Assembly (NCBI GenBank): GCA_937958045.1
Contig: CALFXL010000004.1
Location: forward strand, 4,405-68,404
Source of the DNA: an uncultured Opitutaceae bacterium
Lineage (GTDB): Bacteria; Verrucomicrobiota; Verrucomicrobiia; Opitutales; Opitutaceae
Direction: 5' to 3'
Length of the DNA: 64,000 nt
Below, piece after piece: positions 1-8,390 of the stretch. A program made the position numbers and the translations under genes. Position 1 is the first letter of the stretch. The number at the start of each line of letters is the position of its first letter. The notes under the pieces are model-generated. The model did not search any database and was not told where the DNA came from. It was given only the letters and a program-made list of their open reading frames with translations.

Positions 1-705
1 ATCATCTTCGAGCAGATCGGCGAAGAGATTCTCAATCGACTTTCGAACGCGGGCTTCGGCGAAAAGGCCGGACCGACTCCGGCGGCGGTCGAGAGTTTCG
101 TAGGCTGGGCCAACACGCATTTCCCGATTTCGCTGAAGGTCGATAACATCATCGGTCTCGATCTCGAGCCGGCCAGCGAGCTGATCCTCGACAAGATCAA
201 GGAAGCGTACGCCGTGAAGGAATCGGTGGAGATTCCCGAGGCGCTCGCGTCGCTCGAACGCTACGTCGTCATCAACGCGATCGATCATCACTGGCAGGAG
301 CATCTCACGGAGATGGAAAATCTCCGCCAGGCGGTCGGTCTGCGCAGCTACGGCCAGAAGGATCCGTTGGTCGAATACAAGGGCGAAGCCTACAAGTATT
401 TCGAAGAGCTGATGAACAACGTCCGCCTGCAGATCTGCACGGGCTTGTTCCGCAGCGCGAGCAACATCCAGGCATTCGAAAACATGCTGGCGCTCCTTAG
501 CCGCAGCGCGCGTACGGTTGGACCGGATTCGGCTCCTCAAGCGAGCGCCCCGGCCGCTCCTGCCGCGCAGGCCGCGACGGCGACCGCGGACGACGACATC
601 AAATTGCCCACGGTGACGATTCGTCGCGAAACGCCGAAGGTCGGCCGCAACGATCCGTGTCCGTGCGGTAGCGGCAAGAAATACAAAAACTGCCACGGCG
701 CTTAA
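1..705 (+). CDS. secA: Protein translocase ATPase SecA, C-terminal part (5' truncated by window edge)
   Basis: The reading frame is open from base 1, so only the last 234 residues are present. SecA is the cytoplasmic ATPase motor that drives preproteins through SecYEG. The visible part carries the helical scaffold/wing region, including INAIDHHWQEHL and RQAVGLRSYGQKDP, which are highly conserved in SecA. It is followed by a low-complexity Ala/Pro linker and the C-terminal zinc/SecB-binding tail NDPCPCGSGKKYKNCHG with its CxC and CH ligands. An internal ATG at 214 is not the real start. The gene ends normally and is followed by hairpins before lnt. Confidence 0.97.
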   Translation: MIFEQIGEEILNRLSNAGFGEKAGPTPAAVESFVGWANTHFPISLKVDNIIGLDLEPASELILDKIKEAYAVKESVEIPEALASLERYVVINAIDHHWQEHLTEMENLRQAVGLRSYGQKDPLVEYKGEAYKYFEELMNNVRLQICTGLFRSASNIQAFENMLALLSRSARTVGPDSAPQASAPAAPAAQAATATADDDIKLPTVTIRRETPKVGRNDPCPCGSGKKYKNCHGA

Positions 706-717
706 TTGCCGCTTGCA

Positions 718-758
718 CACCTCGCCAACCGAGGTGCGCACCGGTGTCTTTCGTGCGC
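718..758 (+). terminator. Overlapping hairpins between secA and lnt (possible attenuator/terminator)
   Basis: A perfect 7-bp stem, CACCTCG (718-724) with CGAGGTG (730-736), closes a 5-base loop just after the secA stop. A second stem, GCGCAC (736-741) with GTGCGC (753-758), competes with it for base 736. No T-run follows, so a classic intrinsic terminator is not supported. It may be a weak terminator or a 3' end stabiliser. The rest of 706-833 shows nothing recognisable. Confidence 0.35.
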
Positions 759-833
759 GATGTAAACGCTCGAGCGCCGCATCGCGCGTGATGTTTTGTT
801 GCACCTCGGCCTGAACCCGGTGCCTTTTAGGGC

Positions 834-2531
834 ATGTCTTTCGCAGCGTCCGCCCTTCCAGATGATCCTTACGCCGAACCGGCTCCGTCGTTTTGGCGAC
901 GTCATGAAGGCGCGATTTGGGCGTTGGTGGTTTTCCTCTTCACGGTCGGACTGACGATCGTGTCGTTCCCGCCGTTCAAGGCGGGCGAGTTCGCGTATGC
1001 GTTCGCAGTGCCGGCGGTGCTCTGGGCTTATCGTCGTCCGCGCTTCAAAGTTTTCGCGTGGACCGTGCTCGGTGCGCAGGCGGTGGCATGGACGATTTTG
1101 TTGAGCTGGCTGCATCACGTGACGTGGATCGGTCTGTTTCTACTCGGTCCGTTTATCGGCGTGTGGGTGGGGCTTTGGTATCTCGCCGCGTGGTGGGTGA
1201 TGCCGCGAATGCTCGGGCGAAAAACAGGGCTGCGACTACTCGCGATGCTGGGGCTCGCGGGCGTATGGGTGTTGCTCGAGTGGACGCGCACGTGGGTTCT
1301 CGGCGGTTTTCCGTGGCTGCCGCTCGCGGCGAGCCAGTGGCAGCAAGTGAGCGTGCTGCAAGTCGCGGCGTTCACCGGAGCTGGCGGAATATCGTTTGTG
1401 GTGATCGCGGCGAATATCGGCTTCGCGGCTTATGCGCATCGTTTGTTTTTCGAACGTCTGCGAGGGATCAATCGACGCAGTCAGGAATTTTTCCTGGCGA
1501 TGTTTTTGCTCATCGTCTGCTTGAGCGTCCATGTGCAGGAGACGGTGAACCGCGGACATTTTCTCACGCCGCTTGGCAAAGTCGCGCTCGTGCAACCGCA
1601 CATCCCGCAAACGGTGAAATGGGATCCGGCGCAGGCGCAGGGAATTTTTGAAACACTCGCGCTCACGACGCAACGCGCGGCGCTGACGTTTCCCGATTTC
1701 ATCGTGTGGCCGGAAGCGGTCACGCCTTACGCGATCCAAGGAAACGACGGTGTGCGTGCGTGGACCGAAGATCTCGTGAGCCGTGTGCGCGTGCCGCTGG
1801 TGATGGGATCGGTCGCGATCGAAAACGCGGGACAGCCGGATGAGCGTTGGACGAATAGCGCGTTCGTCGTCGATCCGGAAGTGGGCCTGCAATCAGTGTC
1901 GTACGCGAAACGACGCCTGGTGCCCTTTGGCGAGTTTGTGCCGTTTCGGCCGTTGCTCGGCTGGCTGGAGAAAGTCACCGACGTGGGCGAAGGCGATTTT
2001 CATCCGGGCGATAGCGGCTTGCCGCTGCATCTCTCGGGACGCACGGGCGGCTTCGCGCTCGGCGTGTTGATTTGTTACGAAGACATTTTTCCGCAGCTCG
2101 CTCGGGAGAATGTGCTGCTCGGCGCGGAGGCGCTGGTCGTGCTCACCAACAACGGCTGGTTTGGCGAAGGCGGCGCGGCCTATCAGCACGCCTCTCATTC
2201 GGTGCTTCGCGCGGTGGAGACGCGCCGGCCGGTGATTCGCTGTGGCAACAGCGGCTGGAGCGGTTGGATCGACGAGTTCGGCAAAATCCGCGGCGTGATG
2301 ACCGACAAGCGTGACAGCATCTATTTCCGCGGATCGCAGACGTTTGAAATCACGCGCGACAGCCGCTGGGTGGAACGTCCGAGTTTTTATACGCAGCACG
2401 GCGATTGGTTCGTCGTGTTTTGTCTCGTATTGATCGGGCTCGGCGCCGGCGCGATCGCGTTTACGCCAGCACCCACACCGAAAGCCGACGACGACGAGCT
2501 CGAGCGACCGCGCGGACTCGGGCTGCAGTGA
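834..2531 (+). CDS. lnt: Apolipoprotein N-acyltransferase
   Basis: A 565-residue inner-membrane enzyme that adds the third acyl chain to the N-terminal cysteine of lipoproteins, the last step before Lol sorting. The N-terminal third is a bundle of hydrophobic segments and the C-terminal half is a carbon-nitrogen hydrolase domain. The catalytic triad can be placed: Glu294 in IVWPEA, Lys359 in YAKRRLVPFGEF and Cys414 in GVLICYED. The spacing (65 and 55 residues) is close to that of E. coli Lnt (E267, K335, C387). A final membrane segment and an acidic tail follow. The ATG at 834 has only a weak AGGG upstream. It lies 128 bases after secA on the same strand. Confidence 0.95.
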   Translation: MSFAASALPDDPYAEPAPSFWRRHEGAIWALVVFLFTVGLTIVSFPPFKAGEFAYAFAVPAVLWAYRRPRFKVFAWTVLGAQAVAWTILLSWLHHVTWIGLFLLGPFIGVWVGLWYLAAWWVMPRMLGRKTGLRLLAMLGLAGVWVLLEWTRTWVLGGFPWLPLAASQWQQVSVLQVAAFTGAGGISFVVIAANIGFAAYAHRLFFERLRGINRRSQEFFLAMFLLIVCLSVHVQETVNRGHFLTPLGKVALVQPHIPQTVKWDPAQAQGIFETLALTTQRAALTFPDFIVWPEAVTPYAIQGNDGVRAWTEDLVSRVRVPLVMGSVAIENAGQPDERWTNSAFVVDPEVGLQSVSYAKRRLVPFGEFVPFRPLLGWLEKVTDVGEGDFHPGDSGLPLHLSGRTGGFALGVLICYEDIFPQLARENVLLGAEALVVLTNNGWFGEGGAAYQHASHSVLRAVETRRPVIRCGNSGWSGWIDEFGKIRGVMTDKRDSIYFRGSQTFEITRDSRWVERPSFYTQHGDWFVVFCLVLIGLGAGAIAFTPAPTPKADDDELERPRGLGLQ

Positions 2532-2592
2532 GATTGTCCGATCGGGAGTGACGCCACTCAAATGAGCAGAGAGAGTCGGCGCTTGACGGTGA

Positions 2593-2604
2593 TTTAGCGA
2601 TAAA
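2593..2604. promoter_or_regulatory. LacI-type operator candidate upstream of the GH1 gene
   Basis: TTTAGCGATAAA is a near-palindrome with a central CG, the form LacI-family repressors usually bind. It lies 89 bases before the GH1 ATG. A TTGACG hexamer at 2583-2588 could be a -35 box, which would put the operator inside the promoter spacer. Related sequences at 5837 and 8274 share the 9-base core TGATTTA(G/A)C. Confidence 0.5.
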
Positions 2605-2692
2605 CAATCGATGGGGAGCGCGTCATTGCCCGTGCTGCGCAAACCCCGTTAGCATCGCTCCTAAAGTACGCCCCGGCGCTCTCCTTTGCATC

Positions 2693-4045
2693 ATGATCTC
2701 TTACTCCTGCCCGTTTCCCGAAAACTTCACCTGGGGCGTTGCCGCCGCCTCGGCGCAAATCGAAGGCGCGGCCTTCACCGACGGCAAAGGAGAGTCGATC
2801 TGGGATCGCTATGCGCGCATTCCCGGCAAGGTGCTCAACGGCGATACGCTCGATGTCGCGTGCGATCACTATAATCGTTTCCGCGAAGACTTCGCGTTGA
2901 TGCGCGAGCTCGGTGTGAAGAACTATCGGCTGTCGATCGCGTGGCCGCGCATTTTCCCGAATGGCGACGGCGAAGTGAATCAGGCGGGAATCGATTTTTA
3001 TCACCGCTTGTTTGATGCGATGGCGGAGAACGGCATCACGCCGTGGGTCACGATGTTTCACTGGGACCTGCCGCAGGCTCTTGAAGACCGCGGCGGCTGG
3101 CCGGTGCGCGATACGGTCGATGCGTTTGCGAAGTACGCGGACACGATCGTGAAGGCGTTTGGCGGAAAGGTGAAAAACTGGATCACGCTCAACGAAATCC
3201 GTTGCTTCACGGTGCTCGCCTACAAACACGGCGGTCCGAAGGCGCCTGGTCGGCGCGAGAGCGATGCCGTGGTGAATCAGACGTACCATCACGCGTTGCT
3301 GTGTCATGGTCATGGCGTACGTGCGGTGCGTGAACACGGCGGCCCCGGTGCGCGCGTCGGGCTCACTGACAACTGCGATGTTTGCATCCCGGTTTCCGAA
3401 ACACCGCGCGACATCGCGGCGGCGCGGCAGTGGTTCGAGCAGAAAAATCTGCACATCCTCGGCGCGATTTATGCCGGCGGTTATTCGGAGGAATATCTCA
3501 AACGCGAAGGCGCCAACGCGCCGAAATTTTCGCCCGACGATTTTAAGCTGATCAGCCAACCGACAGATTTTCTCGGGCTAAATATCTACACGGCCGCTCA
3601 TGTGCGTGCCGCAAAAAGCGGAGGCTGGGAGGAAGTGAAACTGCCGACCAACTATCCGCGCGCCGACAGCGTGTGGCTCAACATCGTGCCGCAGTGCATC
3701 TACTGGGCGACGCGATTGGTGAAGGACGTTTACGGAGTCAGCTCGATCTACGTCACCGAAAATGGCTGCGGTTACGACGACGAACCGGTGATCAACGGCG
3801 AAGTGTTCGACCTGCATCGACGCGAGTATCTGCGCGCCCATCTGCGCGAGTTACATCGTGCGGTCTCGGACGGCGTGCCCGTGCACGGCTATTTTCTCTG
3901 GTCGTTTATCGACAACTTTGAATGGGAGGACGGCTATACGCGCCGTTTCGGTATCGTGCACTGCGATTTCGCGACGCAGCAGCGCACCCCAAAAGTTTCC
4001 GCCCGCTGGTACGCGCAAGTGATGGCGGAGAACCGTATCCTTTAA
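2693..4045 (+). CDS. GH1 family beta-glucosidase
   Basis: A 450-residue single-domain glycoside hydrolase family 1 enzyme, the usual length for bacterial cytoplasmic beta-glucosidases. It starts with the family pattern FPENFTWGVAAASAQIEGA. The acid/base Glu168 lies in ITLNEIR and the nucleophile Glu356 in YVTENG, both retained. The C-terminal FLWSFIDNFEWEDGYTRRFG supplies the aglycone/glycone pocket. There is no signal peptide, so it should hydrolyse imported cello- or xyloglucan-type oligosaccharides inside the cell. It probably belongs to the same regulon as the GH9, GH31 and TonB receptor genes through the shared operator. Exact substrate (beta-glucoside, galactoside or fucoside) cannot be read from sequence. 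Confidence 0.95.
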   Translation: MISYSCPFPENFTWGVAAASAQIEGAAFTDGKGESIWDRYARIPGKVLNGDTLDVACDHYNRFREDFALMRELGVKNYRLSIAWPRIFPNGDGEVNQAGIDFYHRLFDAMAENGITPWVTMFHWDLPQALEDRGGWPVRDTVDAFAKYADTIVKAFGGKVKNWITLNEIRCFTVLAYKHGGPKAPGRRESDAVVNQTYHHALLCHGHGVRAVREHGGPGARVGLTDNCDVCIPVSETPRDIAAARQWFEQKNLHILGAIYAGGYSEEYLKREGANAPKFSPDDFKLISQPTDFLGLNIYTAAHVRAAKSGGWEEVKLPTNYPRADSVWLNIVPQCIYWATRLVKDVYGVSSIYVTENGCGYDDEPVINGEVFDLHRREYLRAHLRELHRAVSDGVPVHGYFLWSFIDNFEWEDGYTRRFGIVHCDFATQQRTPKVSARWYAQVMAENRIL

Positions 4046-4054
4046 GTGAATACG

Positions 4055-4081
4055 CCATCGGCGTGGGAATGCCGCCGATGG
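4055..4081. terminator. Palindrome at the convergent GH1/GH9 junction (candidate bidirectional terminator)
   Basis: CCATCGGCG (4055-4063) pairs perfectly with CGCCGATGG (4073-4081) around a 9-base loop. It starts 10 bases after the GH1 stop and ends 7 bases before the GH9 stop on the other strand. There is no strong T-run. The 14-mer TGAATACGCCATCG at 4047-4060 recurs at 45081-45094 in another convergent gap. Confidence 0.5.
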
Positions 4082-4087
4082 TTGAGC

Positions 4088-5764
4088 TTACTCGCTTGCG
4101 CTGGGGTCGACGAATGCCGCCAGCGCGTAGATCAGCGCGGCGTTCCAGTTGATCGCGATTTCGTTGCGTTCGTAGCTGGCGAGTTCGTCCACCCAACTAC
4201 GGCCATCTGGCCAGCCGCCGCCGACGAGATAACCGGGCCAAGCGGGTTCGCCGCGACGATCGTGGGGGTGTTGCGGGGGATTGGCACCAAGGCCCGTCAC
4301 GTAGGAACGACCATGATAATTTCTTCCGAAAAGATGTCCGAGCGCATCCAGCGCGGTAGCGCGATAGCTAGGATCGGGATTCAGGCGATCGGCCAGATGC
4401 AGATGAAATGTCTGGCCGGCGACATTGCCGTTGCAGCCCCAAAACCAACGCTTCCTGGCAACGCCGAACGGGCGTGCATGCGGATTGTTGCGAGCCTCTT
4501 TTACGGCAGATTGCGCGCGCTCGATCACTTCGTTGGTGAGGCGTTTCACCAACCGTGGATCGCGGGGATCGTCGGTTTTGTTTTTGTATTCAGACAGTAA
4601 ATACACGGAGAAACCGAGGTCTTGCACCTCCGCCCAGCTGGGGCCGTTTTCCGTGAAATGGAGCGAACGGGCGCGACGTTCGAATTCGCGCAGCGCGGCG
4701 ATGTCGCCGGTGGCTTTCCACATTTCAGCCGCAGCCCAGAGTCGCGGAGAATCGTCGCGAGCTTCGTAGCTGCCGGTCTTGAATCGGCTCTGATCGGGGA
4801 TGACCGGCTTGGGGTGACGTTGGAGGCAATCCCAGCTCTTCTTTGCCGCTTCGAGACAACGGTCGGCAAACTCGGCGTCGAACGGACGGAAGACGCGGGC
4901 GGCGTTGGCCATCATGGCTGTGAAATGCGCAGTCGCGGCGGTGCCCCAAGGCGCGAAATAGCGTTTCGATTGATCGTTGGCTGGCGGCCCCCAGTAGCTG
5001 AAATCGAGCGCGCTCAGTTTGTGATAAACGCGACCGTCCGCGAGCTGCATGGTGAACAGCCATTCAAGCTCCCAACGGACTTCGTCGAGAATATCGGGCG
5101 TGTTGTTGGTGCTTTCGGGGATGTTTGTATTCACGCCATGAATACGCTCTGGGAAATGCTCGAAGGCTTTCAGCATCAAGCCGACGGAGACGCCGGCGTT
5201 GACGACGTATTTGTTGTAGTCGCCTGCATCGTGCCAGCCGCCGACGGAGCGATGTTGATGCGGGCCGCCGCCGACGTGATCGAGCCAGCCGTCTTCGAGA
5301 TGGCAGGGCTCCTGGTGATAGTGAATGCCCTGCCATTCGCCGCGGACTTCGGTCCCGCAGCGCCAGAGGTACATGGCGTGCGTGACGACCTCGAATGGGC
5401 TGTTCCAGACGTCGTTTCCTATCGAAAACTCCGCGGAGCGCTGAGCGTCTCTGGTCTCGATGACGTAACGGCCGGGTTCGGTGATGCTGCTGAAGTCGAG
5501 CGTGCGAAGACGCTCTTGCGTGTCGCTCGCGATCGCCCGCATCGGTTGACCAGCGGTGCCGCGATAAACCTCGCGCGTGTTGTCGCCTTCGATGCGAAGC
5601 ACGCGAAACTCGGTGACACTCTCGAGGGCGGTGGCGTGTTTGATGGCGTTGGGGAGAAAACCGATGCTGTTGACGCGCACGGTCGCGGCGGGCCCGATGG
5701 GGAGCGGTGGGGCGGCGAACAAGGAGGTGGTTGCGAGGAGAAGAGCGAGGAAGCAGTGACGCAT
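4088..5764 (-). CDS. Secreted GH9 family glycoside hydrolase (endo-glucanase type)
   Basis: A 558-residue enzyme with an N-terminal signal peptide (MRHCFLALLLATTSLFA), an Ig-like CelD_N domain (about 25-120) and a GH9 (alpha/alpha)6 catalytic domain. The catalytic base pair sits in DAGD, Asp179 and Asp182, and the proton donor is Glu535 in NEIAINWNA. The GANPPQHPHDRR segment matches the substrate-binding block of the family. The frame runs on to a TTG at 5797, but the ATG at 5764 gives the proper signal peptide. GH9 members cut beta-1,4-glucans such as cellulose, xyloglucan or mixed-linkage glucan. The alpha-xylosidase next door favours xyloglucan. It should act in the periplasm or outside the cell. 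Confidence 0.93.
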   Translation of the reverse strand: MRHCFLALLLATTSLFAAPPLPIGPAATVRVNSIGFLPNAIKHATALESVTEFRVLRIEGDNTREVYRGTAGQPMRAIASDTQERLRTLDFSSITEPGRYVIETRDAQRSAEFSIGNDVWNSPFEVVTHAMYLWRCGTEVRGEWQGIHYHQEPCHLEDGWLDHVGGGPHQHRSVGGWHDAGDYNKYVVNAGVSVGLMLKAFEHFPERIHGVNTNIPESTNNTPDILDEVRWELEWLFTMQLADGRVYHKLSALDFSYWGPPANDQSKRYFAPWGTAATAHFTAMMANAARVFRPFDAEFADRCLEAAKKSWDCLQRHPKPVIPDQSRFKTGSYEARDDSPRLWAAAEMWKATGDIAALREFERRARSLHFTENGPSWAEVQDLGFSVYLLSEYKNKTDDPRDPRLVKRLTNEVIERAQSAVKEARNNPHARPFGVARKRWFWGCNGNVAGQTFHLHLADRLNPDPSYRATALDALGHLFGRNYHGRSYVTGLGANPPQHPHDRRGEPAWPGYLVGGGWPDGRSWVDELASYERNEIAINWNAALIYALAAFVDPSASE

Positions 5765-5836
5765 GGGGAAGGGCGGGGAGGTGGGGGCGAAGCGCAACGC
5801 GGGTTTTAAGCTTGCGCGGAGAAAGAGAACGATTGA

Positions 5837-5848
5837 TTTAGCCTTAAA
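5837..5848. promoter_or_regulatory. LacI-type operator candidate in the divergent GH9/GH31 promoter region
   Basis: TTTAGCCTTAAA lies 82 bases before the GH31 ATG and 73 bases before the GH9 ATG, so one site could control both directions. It differs from the copy at 2593 in the central bases but keeps the half-sites TTTA and TAAA and the TGATTTAGC lead-in. Confidence 0.45.
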
Positions 5849-5929
5849 CCCGGCCCCTTTTTAGTACACAAGCTCAATTCCCCCCGCCGGAGCCTTTCAC
5901 GAGGACCGGGCTGATACTCTTTTCGCTTT

Positions 5930-8239
5930 ATGAAATTTACCGATGGCCAATGGCTGCTCCAGCCAGGTGTGACCGCGCATTACGCGACTGAGATTCACGA
6001 TGTCATGGTGCGTGACGGAGAGGTGGTGATTCATGCGCCGACGCGTCCGATCCGGCATCGCGGTGATACGTTGGGCGGGCCGTTGCTCACGGTGACGTTG
6101 AGTTCGCCGATGGACGATGTGGTCGCGGTGAAGGTGGAACATTTCTCGGCGGTCACGGACCGCAATCCGCGCATCCCATTGCAGCCGGTGGCGGAGCCCC
6201 GTATTGAGATTTCGGATACAAAAGAAGCGGTTGCTTTTCGAGCGGGCGGACTCACGGCGAGGCTGAATCGCAGCGAGTGGGGGATCACGTTTGAAGGTGG
6301 CGGCCGCACGCTGACCAAGAGTGGCTGGCGCGGTCAGGGTTATCTGCAAGTGGCGGGGCAGGGGAATTTTGTGCACGAGCAGCTGTCGCTCGGCGTGGGC
6401 GAGTGCGTGTACGGGTTGGGCGAACGTTTCACGGCCTTCGTGAAGAATGGCCAGGTGGTGGAGAACGTGAACAAAGACGGCGGCACCGCGTGCGAGCAGG
6501 CGTACAAGGCGATTCCGTTCTACATGACCAACCGTGGCTACGGCGTGCTCGTGAACAGCACGGGGCCGATTTCCTTCGAAGTCGCGTCCGAAAAAGTCGC
6601 GCGCGTGCAGTTCAGTCTGCCGGGAGAAAAGCTGGAGTACTTCCTGATCTACGGTCCGACGCCGAAGGATATTCTGCGCAAACTCACCGCCCTCACCGGA
6701 CGTCCTGCGTTGCCGCCGGCGTGGAGTTTTGGTCTGTGGCTGACGACCTCGTTCACGACGAGTTACGACGAAGCGACCTGCGTGCAATTCATTGAGGGCA
6801 TGAAGCAGCGCGATCTGCCGCTGCATGTGTTTCACTTCGATTGTTTTTGGATGCGCGAATTCGACTGGTGCAATTTCGAGTGGGATCCGCGCACGTTTCC
6901 CGATCCCGAAGGCATGCTGAAGCGGCTCCGCGCGCGCGGGCTCAAAATTTCGTTGTGGATCAATCCGTACGTCGGCCAGCGCTCGCGGCTTTTTGAGGAG
7001 GGGCGGAAAAACGGTTACTTCATCAAGAAGCTCAACGGGGATGTCTGGCAGACCGATTTGTGGCAGCCGGGCATGGCGATCGTGGATTTCACGAATCCGG
7101 ATGCGTGCCGCTGGTACGCGGATCATCTGCGGCGTTTGGCGGCGATGGGCATCGACAGTTTCAAAACCGATTTCGGCGAACGCATTCCGACGGAAGGCGT
7201 GTGTTACCATGACGGCTCCGATCCGGCGGGGATGCATAATTTTTATCCGATCCTCTACAACCAAGTCGTCTTCCAAGTGCTCGAAGAGATTTGCGGGAAA
7301 AATCAGGCCGTGGTTTTCGCGCGATCGAGCTACGCCTCGGGGCAACGTTTCCCGATTCATTGGGGCGGCGATTCTTGGTCCACGCTCGAGTCGATGGCGG
7401 AGAGCCTGCGCGGCGGACTCTCGCTGAGCATGTGCGGATTTGGTTATTGGAGTCACGACATCGGCGGGTTCGAAGGACTGCCGCCGGCGGCGGTGTATAA
7501 ACGCTGGCTGGCGTTTGGTCTGATGTCTTCGCACAGCCGTTTGCATGGAAGCTCGTCGTATCGCGTGCCGTGGAACTACGATGATGAAGCCTGCGACATC
7601 CTGCGCTTCTTCACGCGGCTGAAATGCCGGCTCATGCCGTATCTGTGGACCGAAGCGGTGACGGCGCATCGCGAAGGTATTCCGATGATGCGCGCGATGC
7701 ATCTGGAGTTTCCGGATGATCCCGCCTGTGACACGCTCGATCGCCAGTACATGCTCGGCGGTTCTTTGTTGGTGGCGCCGGTGTTTTCAGAAGACGGTTG
7801 GGTGGATTATTATCTGCCGGAAGGCCGTTGGACGCATCTGCTCACGGGCGAAGTGCAAGAAGGCGGTCGCTGGCGTCGCGCGCAGCATGGCTTCTTGAGC
7901 CTGCCGGTGTTCGTGCGGCCGGGCACCGTGCTTGCTATCGGTGCGAACGATCAACGTCCCGATTACGACTACGCGGAAAACATCCGCTTCCAAGTGTACG
8001 AACTCGCGGATGGTGCGGAGGCAACGAGCCGCCTTTTCGACATCGATGGGGAAGAGGTTCTGGCCGCTCGCGTGAAGCGCGAAGGGAGCCGTTTGATTGC
8101 TGAAATCGCCGGAGAAAAATATCCTGCGTGGACGCTCAGCGAAGCCGTGCCGATGGCGACCAACGAACAGGCGGACGGCCGCGAAACGCGCCCCAAACAC
8201 GTTTCTCTCACCGCAGGGACCAGGCGCGCAGAAATATGA
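5930..8239 (+). CDS. yicI: GH31 alpha-xylosidase, YicI type
   Basis: A 769-residue enzyme closely resembling E. coli YicI over its full length. It removes alpha-1,6-linked xylose from isoprimeverose and xyloglucan oligosaccharides. The nucleophile Asp414 lies in FKTDFGER and the acid/base Asp481 in HWGGD. Cys305 and Phe306 in HFDCFWM, together with Lys412, match the residues that distinguish YicI alpha-xylosidases from alpha-glucosidases (C307, F308 and K414 in E. coli). There is an N-terminal beta-sandwich, a (beta/alpha)8 barrel from about 270 to 600 and C-terminal beta domains. No signal peptide is present, so it acts in the cytoplasm after import. It is divergent from the GH9 gene and followed by the TonB receptor. 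Confidence 0.95.
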   Translation: MKFTDGQWLLQPGVTAHYATEIHDVMVRDGEVVIHAPTRPIRHRGDTLGGPLLTVTLSSPMDDVVAVKVEHFSAVTDRNPRIPLQPVAEPRIEISDTKEAVAFRAGGLTARLNRSEWGITFEGGGRTLTKSGWRGQGYLQVAGQGNFVHEQLSLGVGECVYGLGERFTAFVKNGQVVENVNKDGGTACEQAYKAIPFYMTNRGYGVLVNSTGPISFEVASEKVARVQFSLPGEKLEYFLIYGPTPKDILRKLTALTGRPALPPAWSFGLWLTTSFTTSYDEATCVQFIEGMKQRDLPLHVFHFDCFWMREFDWCNFEWDPRTFPDPEGMLKRLRARGLKISLWINPYVGQRSRLFEEGRKNGYFIKKLNGDVWQTDLWQPGMAIVDFTNPDACRWYADHLRRLAAMGIDSFKTDFGERIPTEGVCYHDGSDPAGMHNFYPILYNQVVFQVLEEICGKNQAVVFARSSYASGQRFPIHWGGDSWSTLESMAESLRGGLSLSMCGFGYWSHDIGGFEGLPPAAVYKRWLAFGLMSSHSRLHGSSSYRVPWNYDDEACDILRFFTRLKCRLMPYLWTEAVTAHREGIPMMRAMHLEFPDDPACDTLDRQYMLGGSLLVAPVFSEDGWVDYYLPEGRWTHLLTGEVQEGGRWRRAQHGFLSLPVFVRPGTVLAIGANDQRPDYDYAENIRFQVYELADGAEATSRLFDIDGEEVLAARVKREGSRLIAEIAGEKYPAWTLSEAVPMATNEQADGRETRPKHVSLTAGTRRAEI

Positions 8240-8273
8240 GCAAGGTGCCGATTGGACAGAATTTTTTGAGTGA

Positions 8274-8285
8274 TTTAACGTAAAA
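8274..8285. promoter_or_regulatory. LacI-type operator candidate upstream of the TonB-dependent receptor
   Basis: TTTAACGTAAAA lies 106 bases before the receptor ATG, just downstream of a possible -35 (TTGAGT, 8266-8271). The central CG and both half-sites match the copy at 2593 except for one base. The preceding TGA extends the shared core TGATTTA(G/A)C. Confidence 0.5.
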
Positions 8286-8330
8286 TTATGCTACTGTAAC
8301 GACACTCAGCTGCTTTCACCCCTTTTCGAG

Positions 8331-8365
8331 CCGGATGGTTTTTGGCGTACCCGCGCTTCATCCGG
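8331..8365 (+). other. Stem-loop in the 5' leader of the TonB-dependent receptor
   Basis: CCGGATG (8331-8337) pairs with CATCCGG (8359-8365) around a 21-base loop, ending 25 bases before the ATG. It does not match a cobalamin or other riboswitch that I can recognise. It could stabilise the mRNA or affect initiation. Confidence 0.3.
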
Positions 8366-8390
8366 ATCGGAACCCGATAACACCCCAACT

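Noticed and set aside
5897..7702. A 600-codon open frame on the minus strand opposite the GH31 gene
   Set aside because: The plus strand encodes a full YicI-type enzyme with catalytic residues; the minus frame has only low-complexity Arg/His-rich sequence.
8240..8390. A riboswitch before the TonB-dependent receptor
   Set aside because: Only one 7-bp stem is visible; no cobalamin or other riboswitch consensus elements are found.
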